This document shows positions 41,673 to 50,440 of a DNA stretch of 64,000 nt, in pieces; positions within the stretch are counted from its first letter, which is position 1, and every line of letters begins with the position of its first letter. The translations under genes were made by a program, and so were the position numbers. A model generated the notes under the pieces. The model saw only the letters and a list, made by a program, of their open reading frames with translations. It did no database searches and had not been told where the DNA came from. The stretch spans positions 310,369-374,368 of the forward strand of contig JAUJMU010000002.1 in the NCBI GenBank assembly GCA_030446715.1. Direction: 5' to 3'. This stretch comes from Cytophagales bacterium (GTDB lineage: Bacteria; Bacteroidota; Bacteroidia; Cytophagales; 172606-1).

Positions 41673-42430
41673 AAAAGTTAACCGGAAAAACCGCCGTCAT
41701 TACGGGGGGCAGCAGTGGAATTGGCCTGGCGGCAGCCAAAGAGTTTCTGGCACAAGGGGCAAAAGTAGTCATTACCGGCAGAAGCCAGCCGACCCTTGAC
41801 GAAGCAATCAGGAAACTGGGCAGTGATGTAACCGCCATCGTGTCGGATGCCGCCGACGTAAAGCAGACGGAGGCACTGGTCGAAAAAGTGAAGAACGCCT
41901 ACGGCACGGTGGATGTACTTTTCGTGAATGCCGGCATCTTCGCGGCGGCGCCCGTCGGGCAGATCACGGAAGAAATGTTCGATAATCAGATGGGAATCAA
42001 TTTCAAAGGGGCCGTTTTCACCATTGAAAAATTCATTCCGGTGCTGGCAGACGGCGCTTCAATCATCAACTTGTCCTCCGTAAACGCCTACACGGGCATG
42101 CCTACTACCGCCGTGTACGCGGCCAGCAAGGCCGCCCTGAACTCCTACACCCGAACCGCCGCCACCGAGCGTGCGCCCAGAAAGATACGGGTAAACGCGG
42201 TCAATCCCGGTCCCGTGGCTACTACTTTGTTCGTTAAATCGGGCATGTCCGGGGAAGTGCTCAGTGGGTTTGCCGCCGCGATCCAGAACCGGGTTCCCCT
42301 CAAGCGGTTCGGTCAGCCCGCCGACATTGCAAAGCTGGTGGCGTTTCTCGCCTCCGACGACGCTTCTTACATTACCGGCAGTGAGTATAACATTGATGGC
42401 GGCATCAACATCAACCCATTGCTGAGTTAA
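41669..42430 (+). CDS. SDR family oxidoreductase coupled to the ABM protein
   Basis: 253 residues. Classical SDR: TAVITGGSSGIGLAAAKEFL (cofactor binding), VLFVNAGIFAAAPVG (NAG), active-site Ser in NLSSVNAYTG, and YAASK (YxxxK), ending YITGSEYNIDGGININP. The Arg/Ser-rich turn VVITGRSQPTLDEA suggests NADP(H) preference. Shares four bases with the monooxygenase gene before it. Substrate unknown. Confidence 0.93.
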   Translation: MKKLTGKTAVITGGSSGIGLAAAKEFLAQGAKVVITGRSQPTLDEAIRKLGSDVTAIVSDAADVKQTEALVEKVKNAYGTVDVLFVNAGIFAAAPVGQITEEMFDNQMGINFKGAVFTIEKFIPVLADGASIINLSSVNAYTGMPTTAVYAASKAALNSYTRTAATERAPRKIRVNAVNPGPVATTLFVKSGMSGEVLSGFAAAIQNRVPLKRFGQPADIAKLVAFLASDDASYITGSEYNIDGGININPLLS

Positions 42431-42542
42431 AGGCTGGGGATCACTTTCCGGGTACGGCTACCCCGCGCTTCCCGCTATACGGGTTTCCGGCGGTAGCCTC
42501 CCTCCAACATAACTTTTCTAACCTCTTTTGCATTTACGCATC

Positions 42543-43376
42543 ATGGAAAACAAAATTTGGTTCATCACCGGCATCTCCAGCGGCTTGGGAAAAGCCCTGG
42601 CGGAAGCCGTACTCGAAAAAGGTGATTTCGTTGTCGGCACTTTCCGCCACGGGGCGCAGGTGGAGGCATTCAACGCGCAGTATCCGGGCCGGGCGCTGGG
42701 CCTGCGGCTGGACGTGACCAGCGACGGGGACATTGAACGGGCACTCGAAACCATCCGTTCCCGGTTCGGGCGGCTGGACGTGCTGGTGAACAATGCCGGG
42801 TTCGGCTTTGCCGGGGCGATTGAAGAAGCGGGCACGGAGGAGGTGCGGGAAGTGTTTGAGGCCAACTTTTTCGGAGCCTTACGCATCACCCAGGCCGCTT
42901 TGCCGCTTTTCCGGGGGCAACGGAGCGGCCACATCGTCCAGGTTTCTTCGCACGGCGGGTTTAAGGCGTTCCCCGGCTTTGGCATTTACAATGCCACCAA
43001 GTTTGCCCTCGAAGGCTTCAGCGAGGCGCTGGCCGCCGAAGTAAGCCCGCTGGGGATTCGGGTGACCATCGTAGAGCCGGGTCCGTTCCGGACGGGTTTC
43101 GCCGGCACCTCTTTCCGGCAGGCCCGGAACCGGATTGAAGACTACCAGCCCACGGCGGGGGCGTTCCGGGAACGCATGAAGGCGGTGGACGGCAAGCAGG
43201 AAGGCGACCCCCACAAAGCCGCCCGGGCCATTCTCCAGGTGGTGCAATCGGAGAATCCGCCTTTACGCCTGCCGCTGGGCAAGATTGCCGTGGCCTCGCT
43301 TACGGCCAAACTGGAAAGTGTCCGCCAGGATGTGGAAACGACCCGGGAACTGGCCTTGTCGGCCGTTTATGAATAA
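42543..43376 (+). CDS. SDR family oxidoreductase
   Basis: 277 residues from the ATG at 42543. WFITGISSGLGKALAEAVL, VLVNNAGFGFAGAIEE, VSSHGGFKAFPGFGIYNATK (Ser and YxxxK) and RVTIVEPGPFRTGFAG are the motifs of the classical SDR group that is often annotated as retinol-dehydrogenase-like. The GTFRHG segment after beta 2 suggests NADPH. It follows the previous SDR by 112 bp with an independent leader. Function is uncertain beyond carbonyl or alcohol redox chemistry. Confidence 0.9.
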   Translation: MENKIWFITGISSGLGKALAEAVLEKGDFVVGTFRHGAQVEAFNAQYPGRALGLRLDVTSDGDIERALETIRSRFGRLDVLVNNAGFGFAGAIEEAGTEEVREVFEANFFGALRITQAALPLFRGQRSGHIVQVSSHGGFKAFPGFGIYNATKFALEGFSEALAAEVSPLGIRVTIVEPGPFRTGFAGTSFRQARNRIEDYQPTAGAFRERMKAVDGKQEGDPHKAARAILQVVQSENPPLRLPLGKIAVASLTAKLESVRQDVETTRELALSAVYE

Positions 43377-43416
43377 GAAACCTGACTGAAAGGAAGCTGC
43401 CTTGCTCATTTGGAGC

Positions 43417-43424
43417 TACCTTTG
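43417..43424 (+). promoter_or_regulatory. Putative -7 promoter box before the HTH membrane protein
   Basis: TACCTTTG fits TAnnTTTG and lies 32 bp before the ATG at 43457; the -33 element is unclear. Confidence 0.4.
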
Positions 43425-43456
43425 CCGGCGTTTCGGGTTTGTAGTTCTGTCGCACC

Positions 43457-44548
43457 ATGCTTACCGACCTTGTCAGATTCGTAATTCTCATCGGCGGGAT
43501 TCAAGGCGTAGTGCTGGGGCTGATTCACCTGGTTAAGCGGCCGCGTTTCGTCTGGGATCTGCCAATGGCCCTGTTGCTGCTCACCTTTGCGTCCGGCAAC
43601 CTGTTTCTGTGGTTGTTGGGCTGGCACAGTTCCATTCCCCTGAGCGAATTCCAACTCCTGCCGTTGCGTGTGGTGCTGCCGCTGAACCTGGTGCTGTTGC
43701 CGATTTTCTTTCTGTTGACCTACGTCAAACGGTTTGTCAACGCGGAGCTTGCCTACCCCTGGCTGACCAAAGCCTTGAAGTGGACGGGCCTTGCCGAGTT
43801 GCTGGGGCATCTGCTCCCGTTCGGGGCTGCTATTTACCTGGCTTCCGTGGACAAAGAGTTGGTGCATTACGCCCTATCCATCAAGCAGCTGGCCAACCTG
43901 TTGAGCATTCCCTTCGCCGTCACTACAATGGCCGCCATCCGGCAGCTCAGCCGGCAGTACCGGCAGCAACGGTCCCAACTGTCCGGAAGCCTGCCTGCGT
44001 ACCGGGTAGAATGGGTCCAAACCCTCTACTATGCTTTTATTGGCATCTATACACTGGTCGCCTTCCCGCTTTTTTACCCTCTTTTTTTTGAATCGCCGGG
44101 CAGTTGGCTCTACTTTCCCCAGGGCATTGGGGCAACCCTGGCTCTTTTTTGGATCAGCCTCCAAAGCGTGCTCATCGATGCGCGGGTGGCTTCCGAAGGC
44201 GTGCCCGTCACTGCTTCTCAGGCTGACCTTCCCCAGCCGGCGGCTACCCCGTCTGCGCAGGGCCGCATCTACCAGGAACTGCTGCGGCTGCTCCAGGCGG
44301 AGCAACTTTACAAAAACCCTCATTTAAAATTAAGTCACCTGGCCCAACGGTTAGACCTCAGCCCAAACTACCTTTCGCGCATCATCAACCAGCAGGCCCA
44401 CAAGAATTTCAACGACCTCTTGAACGAACACCGGGTAGAGGAGGTCAAGGAATACTTTTGTCAAACCGGGCCAATCCTGCAACACCCAGGCGCAACCACT
44501 GCCAACAGCCAGTCGGATTGGGGCCGAAGCACAAGCGCAACTCATTAA
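43457..44548 (+). pseudogene. Membrane HTH (AraC-type) regulator, truncated and fused
   Basis: 363 codons. Seven or so membrane helices in residues 1-240 (IGGIQGVVLGLIHLV, LPMALLLLTFASGNLFLWLL, YAFIGIYTLVAFPLFYPLFF), then the start of an AraC HTH (KLSHLAQRLDLSPNYLSRII, NDLLNEHRVEEVKEY). The second half of the HTH, with its CGFNSKATFN-type helix, is missing. After EVKEYF the frame reads out-of-frame sequence of the following serine hydrolase gene and stops. So a deletion removed the HTH end and the beginning of the next gene. DNA binding is probably lost. Confidence 0.75.
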
Positions 44549-45473
44549 AGGGGTGCAAGAGACGTATTTCGACGCTGTTGTGGTAGTAGAGGGCCAAAAT
44601 GCCCTGCTGCAGCACGGCGACACGCGCCTGCCGATGAACTGCGCTTCGGCCCGCAAAAGCATCTTCAGCATGCTCTACGGCATTGCCGACAGCAAAGGGC
44701 TGGTTAACCTGGATGCTACGCTGGACCAATTGGGCATTGATGACGGGAAAAACCCGCTTACCGCTACCGAAAAACAGGCCACCTTGCGCCACCTGCTGCA
44801 AGCCCGTTCTGGAATCTACATTCCGGCCCTGGGCGAATCGGAAGGGATGAAACGCCGCCGGCCCCGGCGCGGCCAGTACAAGCCCGGCGAACATTTTTAC
44901 TACAACAACTGGGACTTCAATACGCTGCCCATCTACCTGGAACGGGTCACGGGCAAGCGCATCGGTGAACTCATATATGAATGGCTGGCCGTGCCCACGG
45001 GAATGCAGGATTTCTGCCCCGACAACGTCAAGTATGAGTACGGTGACTACACCGAGTACCCGCAAACCCGGGTCTATATTTCGGCCGAAGACCTGGCCCG
45101 GCTGGGCTCGGTCATGCTCCAGAACGGAAGCTACAACGGCCGGCAGGTGGTGCCGGCGGCCTGGGTGGAAGAAAGTACCCAGCCCGTATCGGTGCAGGGT
45201 GTTGACAATGACCTGAGCCGCCAGGAGCAAAGCTTTTACGACGGGTATGCGTACCTGTGGTGGACCAACCAAGCCTCCGGCACGTTCTGGGCGGACGGGG
45301 CTTACGGGCACTTCCTGATCGTGGACCGGGCCCGGAACCTGACGGTGGTCCTGCGCAACAACACGGGCACTTCGCCGGTCGGGGTAACTTGGTACACCAG
45401 CACCAACCGCTACGAAGACGAGGACTCGGGCTACGCCCTCTTTGAATTCATCAAAAATGCAATTCGCCCATGA
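44460..45473 (+). pseudogene. Serine hydrolase (beta-lactamase family), N-terminus lost
   Basis: The beta-lactamase-type frame can be read from about 44460 (CNTQAQPLPTASRIGAEAQA, then LIKGVQETYFDAVVVVEG) but has no start except a GTG at 44553. Catalytic motifs are intact: SxxK in CASARKSIFSMLY, a Tyr region in EHFYYNNWDFNTLP and the C-terminal DGAYGHFLIVD. The missing front would hold the signal peptide and lipobox, so export is likely lost although the enzyme core might fold. The join with the preceding truncated HTH gene is out of frame. Its stop overlaps the next start. Confidence 0.7.
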
Positions 45474-46006
45474 ACTACCACTTTTTCCTCGTGTTTGCGC
45501 TGCTCTGTAGTTCCGTACTGGCGCAGACGCTACCTTACCCGCGGCAAAGCGTCTTTGTGGAAGCAGGCGGTAATGGGTTGGGCTACAGCTTGAACTATGA
45601 ACGCAGTCTGAACCGGTCGCTGGCAGTGCGTTTGGGCGGCTCTTGGCTGCGGCTGACTGAGCAGGGGTCCCGCAAAAGGCAGACGTTGATGACCGTGCCG
45701 GTTACGATCAGTTACCTGCTTCAGTTTGGGGCATCTGCTCACCACGCCGAATTTGGGGCCGGCATCAGCCTCTTGTACGCAACCGGCGACCTCACCGAAA
45801 ATGACCGGACCACCGACCTTTTTCCCAACCTGACCGGCACCGTTGGCTACCGCTACCAGCGCCCGGCGGGAGGGCTGTTGCTAAAGGTAGGTTTCACTCC
45901 CTTCCTGGGCATGCGCACCCTGACGGACAATGGCGGGTTTGCTTTTGCCCCCTTGGGTAGCCGGTTGCAACCTTGGGGTGGCATCGGCATTGGTTATGGT
46001 TTTTAA
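45470..46006 (+). CDS. Small outer-membrane beta-barrel-like protein
   Basis: 178 residues with a signal peptide (MNYHFFLVFALLCSSVLAQ) and alternating strands typical of an 8-stranded barrel (GNGLGYSLNYERSLNRSLAV, PVTISYLLQFGASAHHAEFG, GTVGYRYQRPAGGLLLKVGF), ending in the C-terminal aromatic GIGIGYGF. No specific family is recognised. ATGA overlap with the stop of the serine hydrolase gene shows translational coupling, so the two were once, or still are, one operon. Confidence 0.7.
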   Translation: MNYHFFLVFALLCSSVLAQTLPYPRQSVFVEAGGNGLGYSLNYERSLNRSLAVRLGGSWLRLTEQGSRKRQTLMTVPVTISYLLQFGASAHHAEFGAGISLLYATGDLTENDRTTDLFPNLTGTVGYRYQRPAGGLLLKVGFTPFLGMRTLTDNGGFAFAPLGSRLQPWGGIGIGYGF

Positions 46007-46085
46007 GGGATAAGGGGCCCGAGTACAGTTTGAGGTATTCGTAAGGGATGCGACTCATTTGCGCCAATCAATATAGATAAGCCTG

Positions 46086-46186
46086 GTGCATGACCAATTT
46101 AAATTCCAGGGATACACCTAACGTTTCTATTCAAATCTAATAAGTTTTAAGACCGTCTTTCTCTAAAAACTAAGTTGGTCATGCAC
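46086..46186. repeat. Miniature inverted-repeat element C, about 100 bp
   Basis: GTGCATGACCAA (46086-46097) and TTGGTCATGCAC (46175-46186) are a perfect 12-bp inverted pair; similarity continues inward and outward with mismatches. The 77 bp between are AT-rich and non-coding. It is placed between convergent gene ends. It may be the two ends of an IS left after internal deletion, or a folded transcript end. A clear target duplication was not found. Confidence 0.6.
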
Positions 46187-46266
46187 TAGTTTTTCCGCAA
46201 AGCCGGTGTTCTTCTGGGAAACCGCCCTGTTTTGAATCCATCAGTAGCAGAGGTAACAAAGCGTTC

Positions 46267-47775
46267 TCAGCCTCGCCTGACCGGCAGCCGGAACGAGAAG
46301 CGCGAACCCTGATTAAGCGCCGTTTGGACGGATAGTTCAGCGTGGTGCAGTTCCAGTATCTTTTTGACAATCACCAGCCCCAGGCCCATGCCGCCGGGCG
46401 GGGGGTTTGGCTGGTTTTCGGCCCGGCGGTAATAGCGGTCAAAAATGTACGGCAGCACGTCGGGTGCAATGCCCGTGCCGGTATCGGCTACTGAAACCTC
46501 TACCGCTGCGGCCGACTCCGCGATGCGGATGGCGACGCTGCCGCCGGCCGGCGTGTATTTGATGGCGTTGTCGACCAGGTTGTGCAACACCCGCTCCACC
46601 ATGCCGGCGTCAATTTCGACGATGGTCACGCCCGCGCCGTTGGTGCACGAGAGGGAGATGTGTTTCCGGCTCGCCTGGAGCTGAAAGGCCTGGTACACCT
46701 CCTGCACGAGTTCCCTGATGTTGATGGGTTCGCGTTGGGGCGTACTTTCGAGGGCGTCCAGCTTGGAAAGCTCAAAGAGCTCTTCCACCAGATGTTGGAG
46801 TTTGCCGGCGCTTTGCCGGATGATGTGGGTGTAATAATCCCGTTCGGTGTCGGCCAGCTCATTTTTTTTGAGCCACAGCGTCTCGGCGTACCCGTAGATG
46901 GCCGTGACCGGCGTGCGCAGGTCGTGGGAAATATTGGCGATCAGCTCGCGGCGCAGCCGCTCGAGCATCTGCAACTCCTCCAGGTTAGCCGCCATCTTGT
47001 CGGCCATTTGGTTAAAGGTCTGGGCCAGTTCGGCCAGTTCCCCGGTAGCCCGCAACCGGATGCGGGCTGTCAGGTCGCCTTCCCGGAACCGGTGGACGGT
47101 GGAAGTAATTTCCGTCAGGTTGCGGGTAATGAACCAGAAAGCCACCAGTCCGATCACAAACGCCACCAGCAGGGTTACCGCCAGGGTACGGCTCACAAGT
47201 TGGGCAAGGTGGTCGCCCAGCAGCAAGGCCAGCGCCGAATCGTAGCGTTCACCCGTGAGCACCACGTACACGTACCCCGACAAGCGTCCGTTCCGTTCCA
47301 CGCGGGCGGCCGAAAAGATCTTTTCCCGGGTTTCGCTCCTGGGGTCGCCGCCGCGGATAAAAAGCGTTTGCCCCGAAGCGATGTAGCGTTCAAGCGGTTC
47401 GAGGGCGACCTTTTTTCGAAGGAGGGATTGGTTGGGGGGATGGTTGGTAAGAATGCGCCCGGCCGTATCGAGCAGGTACACCTCGATGCTGGGGTTGATG
47501 ACCATGGCATTGAAGAAAATCCGCTGCACGCTCCCCTCGTCCACGCCCTCCTCCACGAAGGGCGACATGTACTGGACGATCCGCCCGGCTACCTGGCTGT
47601 TGAGCCGCTGCTGGGCCGCGTCAAAATACGTGCGGGCCGACGTGACGGTGATGTACACGTAGGTGCCGGCCAGCAGGGTCAACACGGCCAGAAAAGTGAG
47701 CGACAACTGCCAGTATAACCCCGAGAACCAGGTTTTGGAGAAGAAACCGAATCGGCTGGCTTGCTTGGTATCCAT
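46267..47775 (-). CDS. Sensor histidine kinase with HAMP domain
   Basis: 502 residues. Membrane helix about 17-41, periplasmic sensor about 42-190 (YFDAAQQRLNSQVAGRIVQY, ARVERNGRLSGYVYVV), second helix about 191-213, HAMP (EITSTVHRFREGDLTARIRL), HisKA with ANISHDLRTPVTAIYGYAE (phospho-His), and HATPase (VLHNLVDNAIKYTPAGG, DTGTGIAPDVLPYIFDRYYR, GGMGLGLVIVKKIL). Partner of the OmpR-type regulator just upstream (5-bp gap). The four genes from 50290 to 46267 on this strand are closely spaced and probably one operon. Confidence 0.95.
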   Translation of the reverse strand: MDTKQASRFGFFSKTWFSGLYWQLSLTFLAVLTLLAGTYVYITVTSARTYFDAAQQRLNSQVAGRIVQYMSPFVEEGVDEGSVQRIFFNAMVINPSIEVYLLDTAGRILTNHPPNQSLLRKKVALEPLERYIASGQTLFIRGGDPRSETREKIFSAARVERNGRLSGYVYVVLTGERYDSALALLLGDHLAQLVSRTLAVTLLVAFVIGLVAFWFITRNLTEITSTVHRFREGDLTARIRLRATGELAELAQTFNQMADKMAANLEELQMLERLRRELIANISHDLRTPVTAIYGYAETLWLKKNELADTERDYYTHIIRQSAGKLQHLVEELFELSKLDALESTPQREPINIRELVQEVYQAFQLQASRKHISLSCTNGAGVTIVEIDAGMVERVLHNLVDNAIKYTPAGGSVAIRIAESAAAVEVSVADTGTGIAPDVLPYIFDRYYRRAENQPNPPPGGMGLGLVIVKKILELHHAELSVQTALNQGSRFSFRLPVRRG

Positions 47776-47780
47776 CAGTT

Positions 47781-48476
47781 TTATTCGGCGAAGCGATAGC
47801 CGATGCCCCAGGTCGTTAAAATGTAAACCGGGTGGTTGAAATCGGGTTCAATCTTGATGCGCAGGCGGTTGATGTGGGTGGTGATGGTGTGCTCGTAGCC
47901 CTCAAAACCCATGCCCCAGACGCTGTCGAGGAGTTCTTTGCGGGAGTAGCTGTGTCCCGGATTGGCAGCCAGCAGCAAGAGCAGATCAAACTCCTTGGGC
48001 GTGAGTTCCACTCGCTGTTCCCCGAGGGTAACCCTGCGCTTTTCGGGATTAATCCGCAAATTTTTGAAATAGATGGGCAGGAGTGGCTTGGCGACCGGCT
48101 CAGTCCTCAGCAGCTCACTGCGGCGCAGGAGTGCTTTCACGCGGGCCGTCAATTCGCGCACCCCGAAGGGTTTGGTCAGGTAATCATCGGCTCCCAGTTC
48201 GAGCCCGATTACTTTGTCAACCTCCTCCGACTTAGCCGTCAGCATCATGATCGGCGTAGTGAGGCCGGCCATCCGGAGTCGTTTGCACACTTCGAGTCCA
48301 TCCATGTCGGGGAGCATAATGTCCAGAATGACCAGATCAAACGGACTTTGCAAGGCCCTGGAATACCCTTCCGCTCCCCTCCCAACTGCCGTTACGTCGC
48401 CCGGCAGATCGGCCAGGTGAATCCGAACCAGGCCGATCACGTTTTCATCATCTTCCACCAGGAGAATTTTCTTCAT
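47781..48476 (-). CDS. OmpR/PhoB-family response regulator
   Basis: 231 residues. Receiver domain with acidic pocket (LLVEDDENVIG), phospho-Asp in LVILDIMLPDMDGLEV, Thr/Lys switch (MLTAKS, YLTKPFG), then a winged-helix DNA-binding domain (VELTPKEFDLLLLLAANPGH, EHTITTHINRLRIKIE). Forms a two-component system with the kinase encoded next. Lies 3 bp after the barrel-protein gene stop. Confidence 0.96.
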   Translation of the reverse strand: MKKILLVEDDENVIGLVRIHLADLPGDVTAVGRGAEGYSRALQSPFDLVILDIMLPDMDGLEVCKRLRMAGLTTPIMMLTAKSEEVDKVIGLELGADDYLTKPFGVRELTARVKALLRRSELLRTEPVAKPLLPIYFKNLRINPEKRRVTLGEQRVELTPKEFDLLLLLAANPGHSYSRKELLDSVWGMGFEGYEHTITTHINRLRIKIEPDFNHPVYILTTWGIGYRFAE

Positions 48477-48479
48477 GAT

Positions 48480-49316
48480 TTATAATTTCCATAAAACCCC
48501 GGCACTCCAGTTGGGAGCAGCCAGAATATTTCGTCCGGTCAGGGCAAAGCCCCCCGAAGCGCTGATGCCCAGGTGCTCCGTCCACTGGTAGTTTACCTCG
48601 GCGGTGGGTGAAAAATACTCGGTGTTATTGGAGAAAATGCCGTTTTGTACGGCTTCCGCCTTCCCGTTGAAGAAGGATTCCACGCTGTTGATTTTCAGAA
48701 TGGGTGTGAATTTTTTCAGGGTGACGCCGATTTCGGCCCCGTAGCGGAACTCGTCCGAAAAACCCCGGGTACGGTTATTGAACCCGACGTAAGCCGAGGC
48801 AAAGATTTTGGCAGTCAGTGAACCGCTTACGTCGAGCCGCACCAACTGGTTAAACTCCCCGTCGCCGGTTTGCAGGATGCCCGACCGGCCACCTCCGGTA
48901 TCCCCCAGCGGCAACCCGAGCAGCACCGTAAAACTGGCATAAAAGGGCTTACCGGCCAGAAAGGTATACTTGAGCCCCACGTCCGAATCCCCGATTGCAT
49001 TCACGGCATCGCCGGGTTCGGTGTTGCCGCTCTGCTGGTACTGAATTTCGTTCAGCGTCCCCCGCACGAAGAACGGAAAGTAGGCAATGCCCGTCAGGCG
49101 GCCCGTAAGGCCGTACTCCCCGTAGATGCTGGTGGTATAGAGGCTGGTGGTGGTAATGTCAATCACCTCCCCGGCCGGGTTAAAGAAGTAGGAGGAACGG
49201 ATTACATTCTGCCCGAGCTTGAAAAAGCCTTTTCCTTTGGGCTGCGGCCACCCACCACCCGCAAGGACGGCAAACGGCAAAAACGCCAGAACGGCGATGG
49301 TAACGATTTTTTTCAT
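48480..49316 (-). CDS. Putative outer-membrane beta-barrel protein
   Basis: 278 residues from the ATG at 49316. Signal peptide MKKIVTIAVLAFLPFAVLA; thereafter a strand-rich sequence typical of MetA/FadL-type or transporter-like barrels (GKGFFKLGQNVIRSSYFFNP, YTTSIYGEYGLTGRLTGIAY, ASFTVLLGLPLGDTGGGRSG, AEIGVTLKKFTPILKIN) ending in Leu after GVLWK. No precise family is asserted. Sits between an Ig-like secreted protein and the two-component regulator genes, so its level or cargo may be tied to that sensor. Confidence 0.72.
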   Translation of the reverse strand: MKKIVTIAVLAFLPFAVLAGGGWPQPKGKGFFKLGQNVIRSSYFFNPAGEVIDITTTSLYTTSIYGEYGLTGRLTGIAYFPFFVRGTLNEIQYQQSGNTEPGDAVNAIGDSDVGLKYTFLAGKPFYASFTVLLGLPLGDTGGGRSGILQTGDGEFNQLVRLDVSGSLTAKIFASAYVGFNNRTRGFSDEFRYGAEIGVTLKKFTPILKINSVESFFNGKAEAVQNGIFSNNTEYFSPTAEVNYQWTEHLGISASGGFALTGRNILAAPNWSAGVLWKL

Positions 49317-49366
49317 GGTTTTTGGATTCAAACAAACAACTAATAACCAGTAGCTAACTACCACTG

Positions 49367-50290
49367 TCAGTTGAGGTCGGCGTAGCCGAAGGTGACGGTA
49401 GCGGGCCGGCAGAGGATAATTACGTAGCGGTAGTCGAACAGGCCAACATTGGGGTTGACGGCGGAAATATTAAATGTCCTGGCCCCGTTGTCCCGGATCT
49501 GCGCCACTTCCAGCCCCGACGACCGGACATTGCCGGCGTTGGTGGAGTTGGCCAGATAGATGTAGGTGCCCAGGGCAAAGCTGGTCCGGAAATTACTGCC
49601 GAGATCAAGGATCACTTGTCCGTTCCCGGTGCGCAGCATAGCCGTGCCAGAAGCCGCATAGCCCCCGGCGGGAACAAACTGCCCCGACCGGGCCGCACCC
49701 ACGGTAAGGTCCACGGAGTTGCTTTTCACCCCATTTACCTTGGCATGTACGGCAGCTATCCCGTTGGCTACCACCGTTGCCTGTCCCTGCGCATCCACCT
49801 GCACAATGGCGGCATTTTCCGAAAACCACTCCACCGGTTTACCCGTCAGCGCTTCGCCCCGGATGTTGAGCACCTCAGCGGTCAGGAAAATCATTTCGCC
49901 CCGGTTCAGGCTGGTTTTAGCCGCGGCTACCGTGACGGAGGCCACTCCGTTTTCATCGGTGATTACGTTCACGTTTACCAGCGGTCCCATAAATTCGCCG
50001 AGGGAAGCCTTCACCACCGACTGCCCCGCCCCCAATGCCTGTACCAGACCGTTCTGATCCACAGTGGCCACCAGCGGGTTGGACGAAATCCAGCTCAGTG
50101 CCAACTGCCGGGCAATGCCAAACTGGTCGTAGTAACTGGCCGTAAGCTGCTCACGCTGACCGGGCTGCAGCGCCACCTGTTGCCGGGACACTTCAATGCG
50201 CTGGCCGACAGTGGGATCGTCTTCGCGGTCGGTTCCAATGCAGCCCTGCAACAGGACCGCCAGCAGAAGAAAGGAAAGGATTGGTTTCAT
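49367..50290 (-). CDS. Secreted lipoprotein with bacterial Ig-like (Big_2) domains
   Basis: 307 residues. Lipoprotein signal MKPILSFLLLAVLLQGCIG with the Cys in LQGCIG. Two Ig-like repeats: residues ~30-115 (QRIEVSRQQVALQPGQREQL, ISSNPLVATVDQNGLVQALG, QSVVKASLG) and ~118-205 (VTVAAAKTSLNRGEMIFLTA, WFSENAAIVQVDAQGQATVV). The last ~100 residues are a separate strand-rich region. The family works in adhesion or surface structure. It is the first gene of the probable four-gene operon ending with the kinase. Confidence 0.8.
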   Translation of the reverse strand: MKPILSFLLLAVLLQGCIGTDREDDPTVGQRIEVSRQQVALQPGQREQLTASYYDQFGIARQLALSWISSNPLVATVDQNGLVQALGAGQSVVKASLGEFMGPLVNVNVITDENGVASVTVAAAKTSLNRGEMIFLTAEVLNIRGEALTGKPVEWFSENAAIVQVDAQGQATVVANGIAAVHAKVNGVKSNSVDLTVGAARSGQFVPAGGYAASGTAMLRTGNGQVILDLGSNFRTSFALGTYIYLANSTNAGNVRSSGLEVAQIRDNGARTFNISAVNPNVGLFDYRYVIILCRPATVTFGYADLN

Positions 50291-50440
50291 ACTTTTTTCC
50301 GAAAGGTACTTCCGGCCACACGGGGCGTTTGTCGTTCACCTGACATTCGGAAGCAATTCAAAAAAACTCCCCATTTGTCTGGCTCCCGACATTTACAGAC
50401 GGCAGTTGCCGCTATATTGCCGGGCATCAACCCCATTGCC

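Noticed and set aside
46582-47718. 378-codon open frame on the plus strand
   Set aside because: Antisense to the HAMP kinase gene; the product is His/Gly/Gln-rich and shadow-like.
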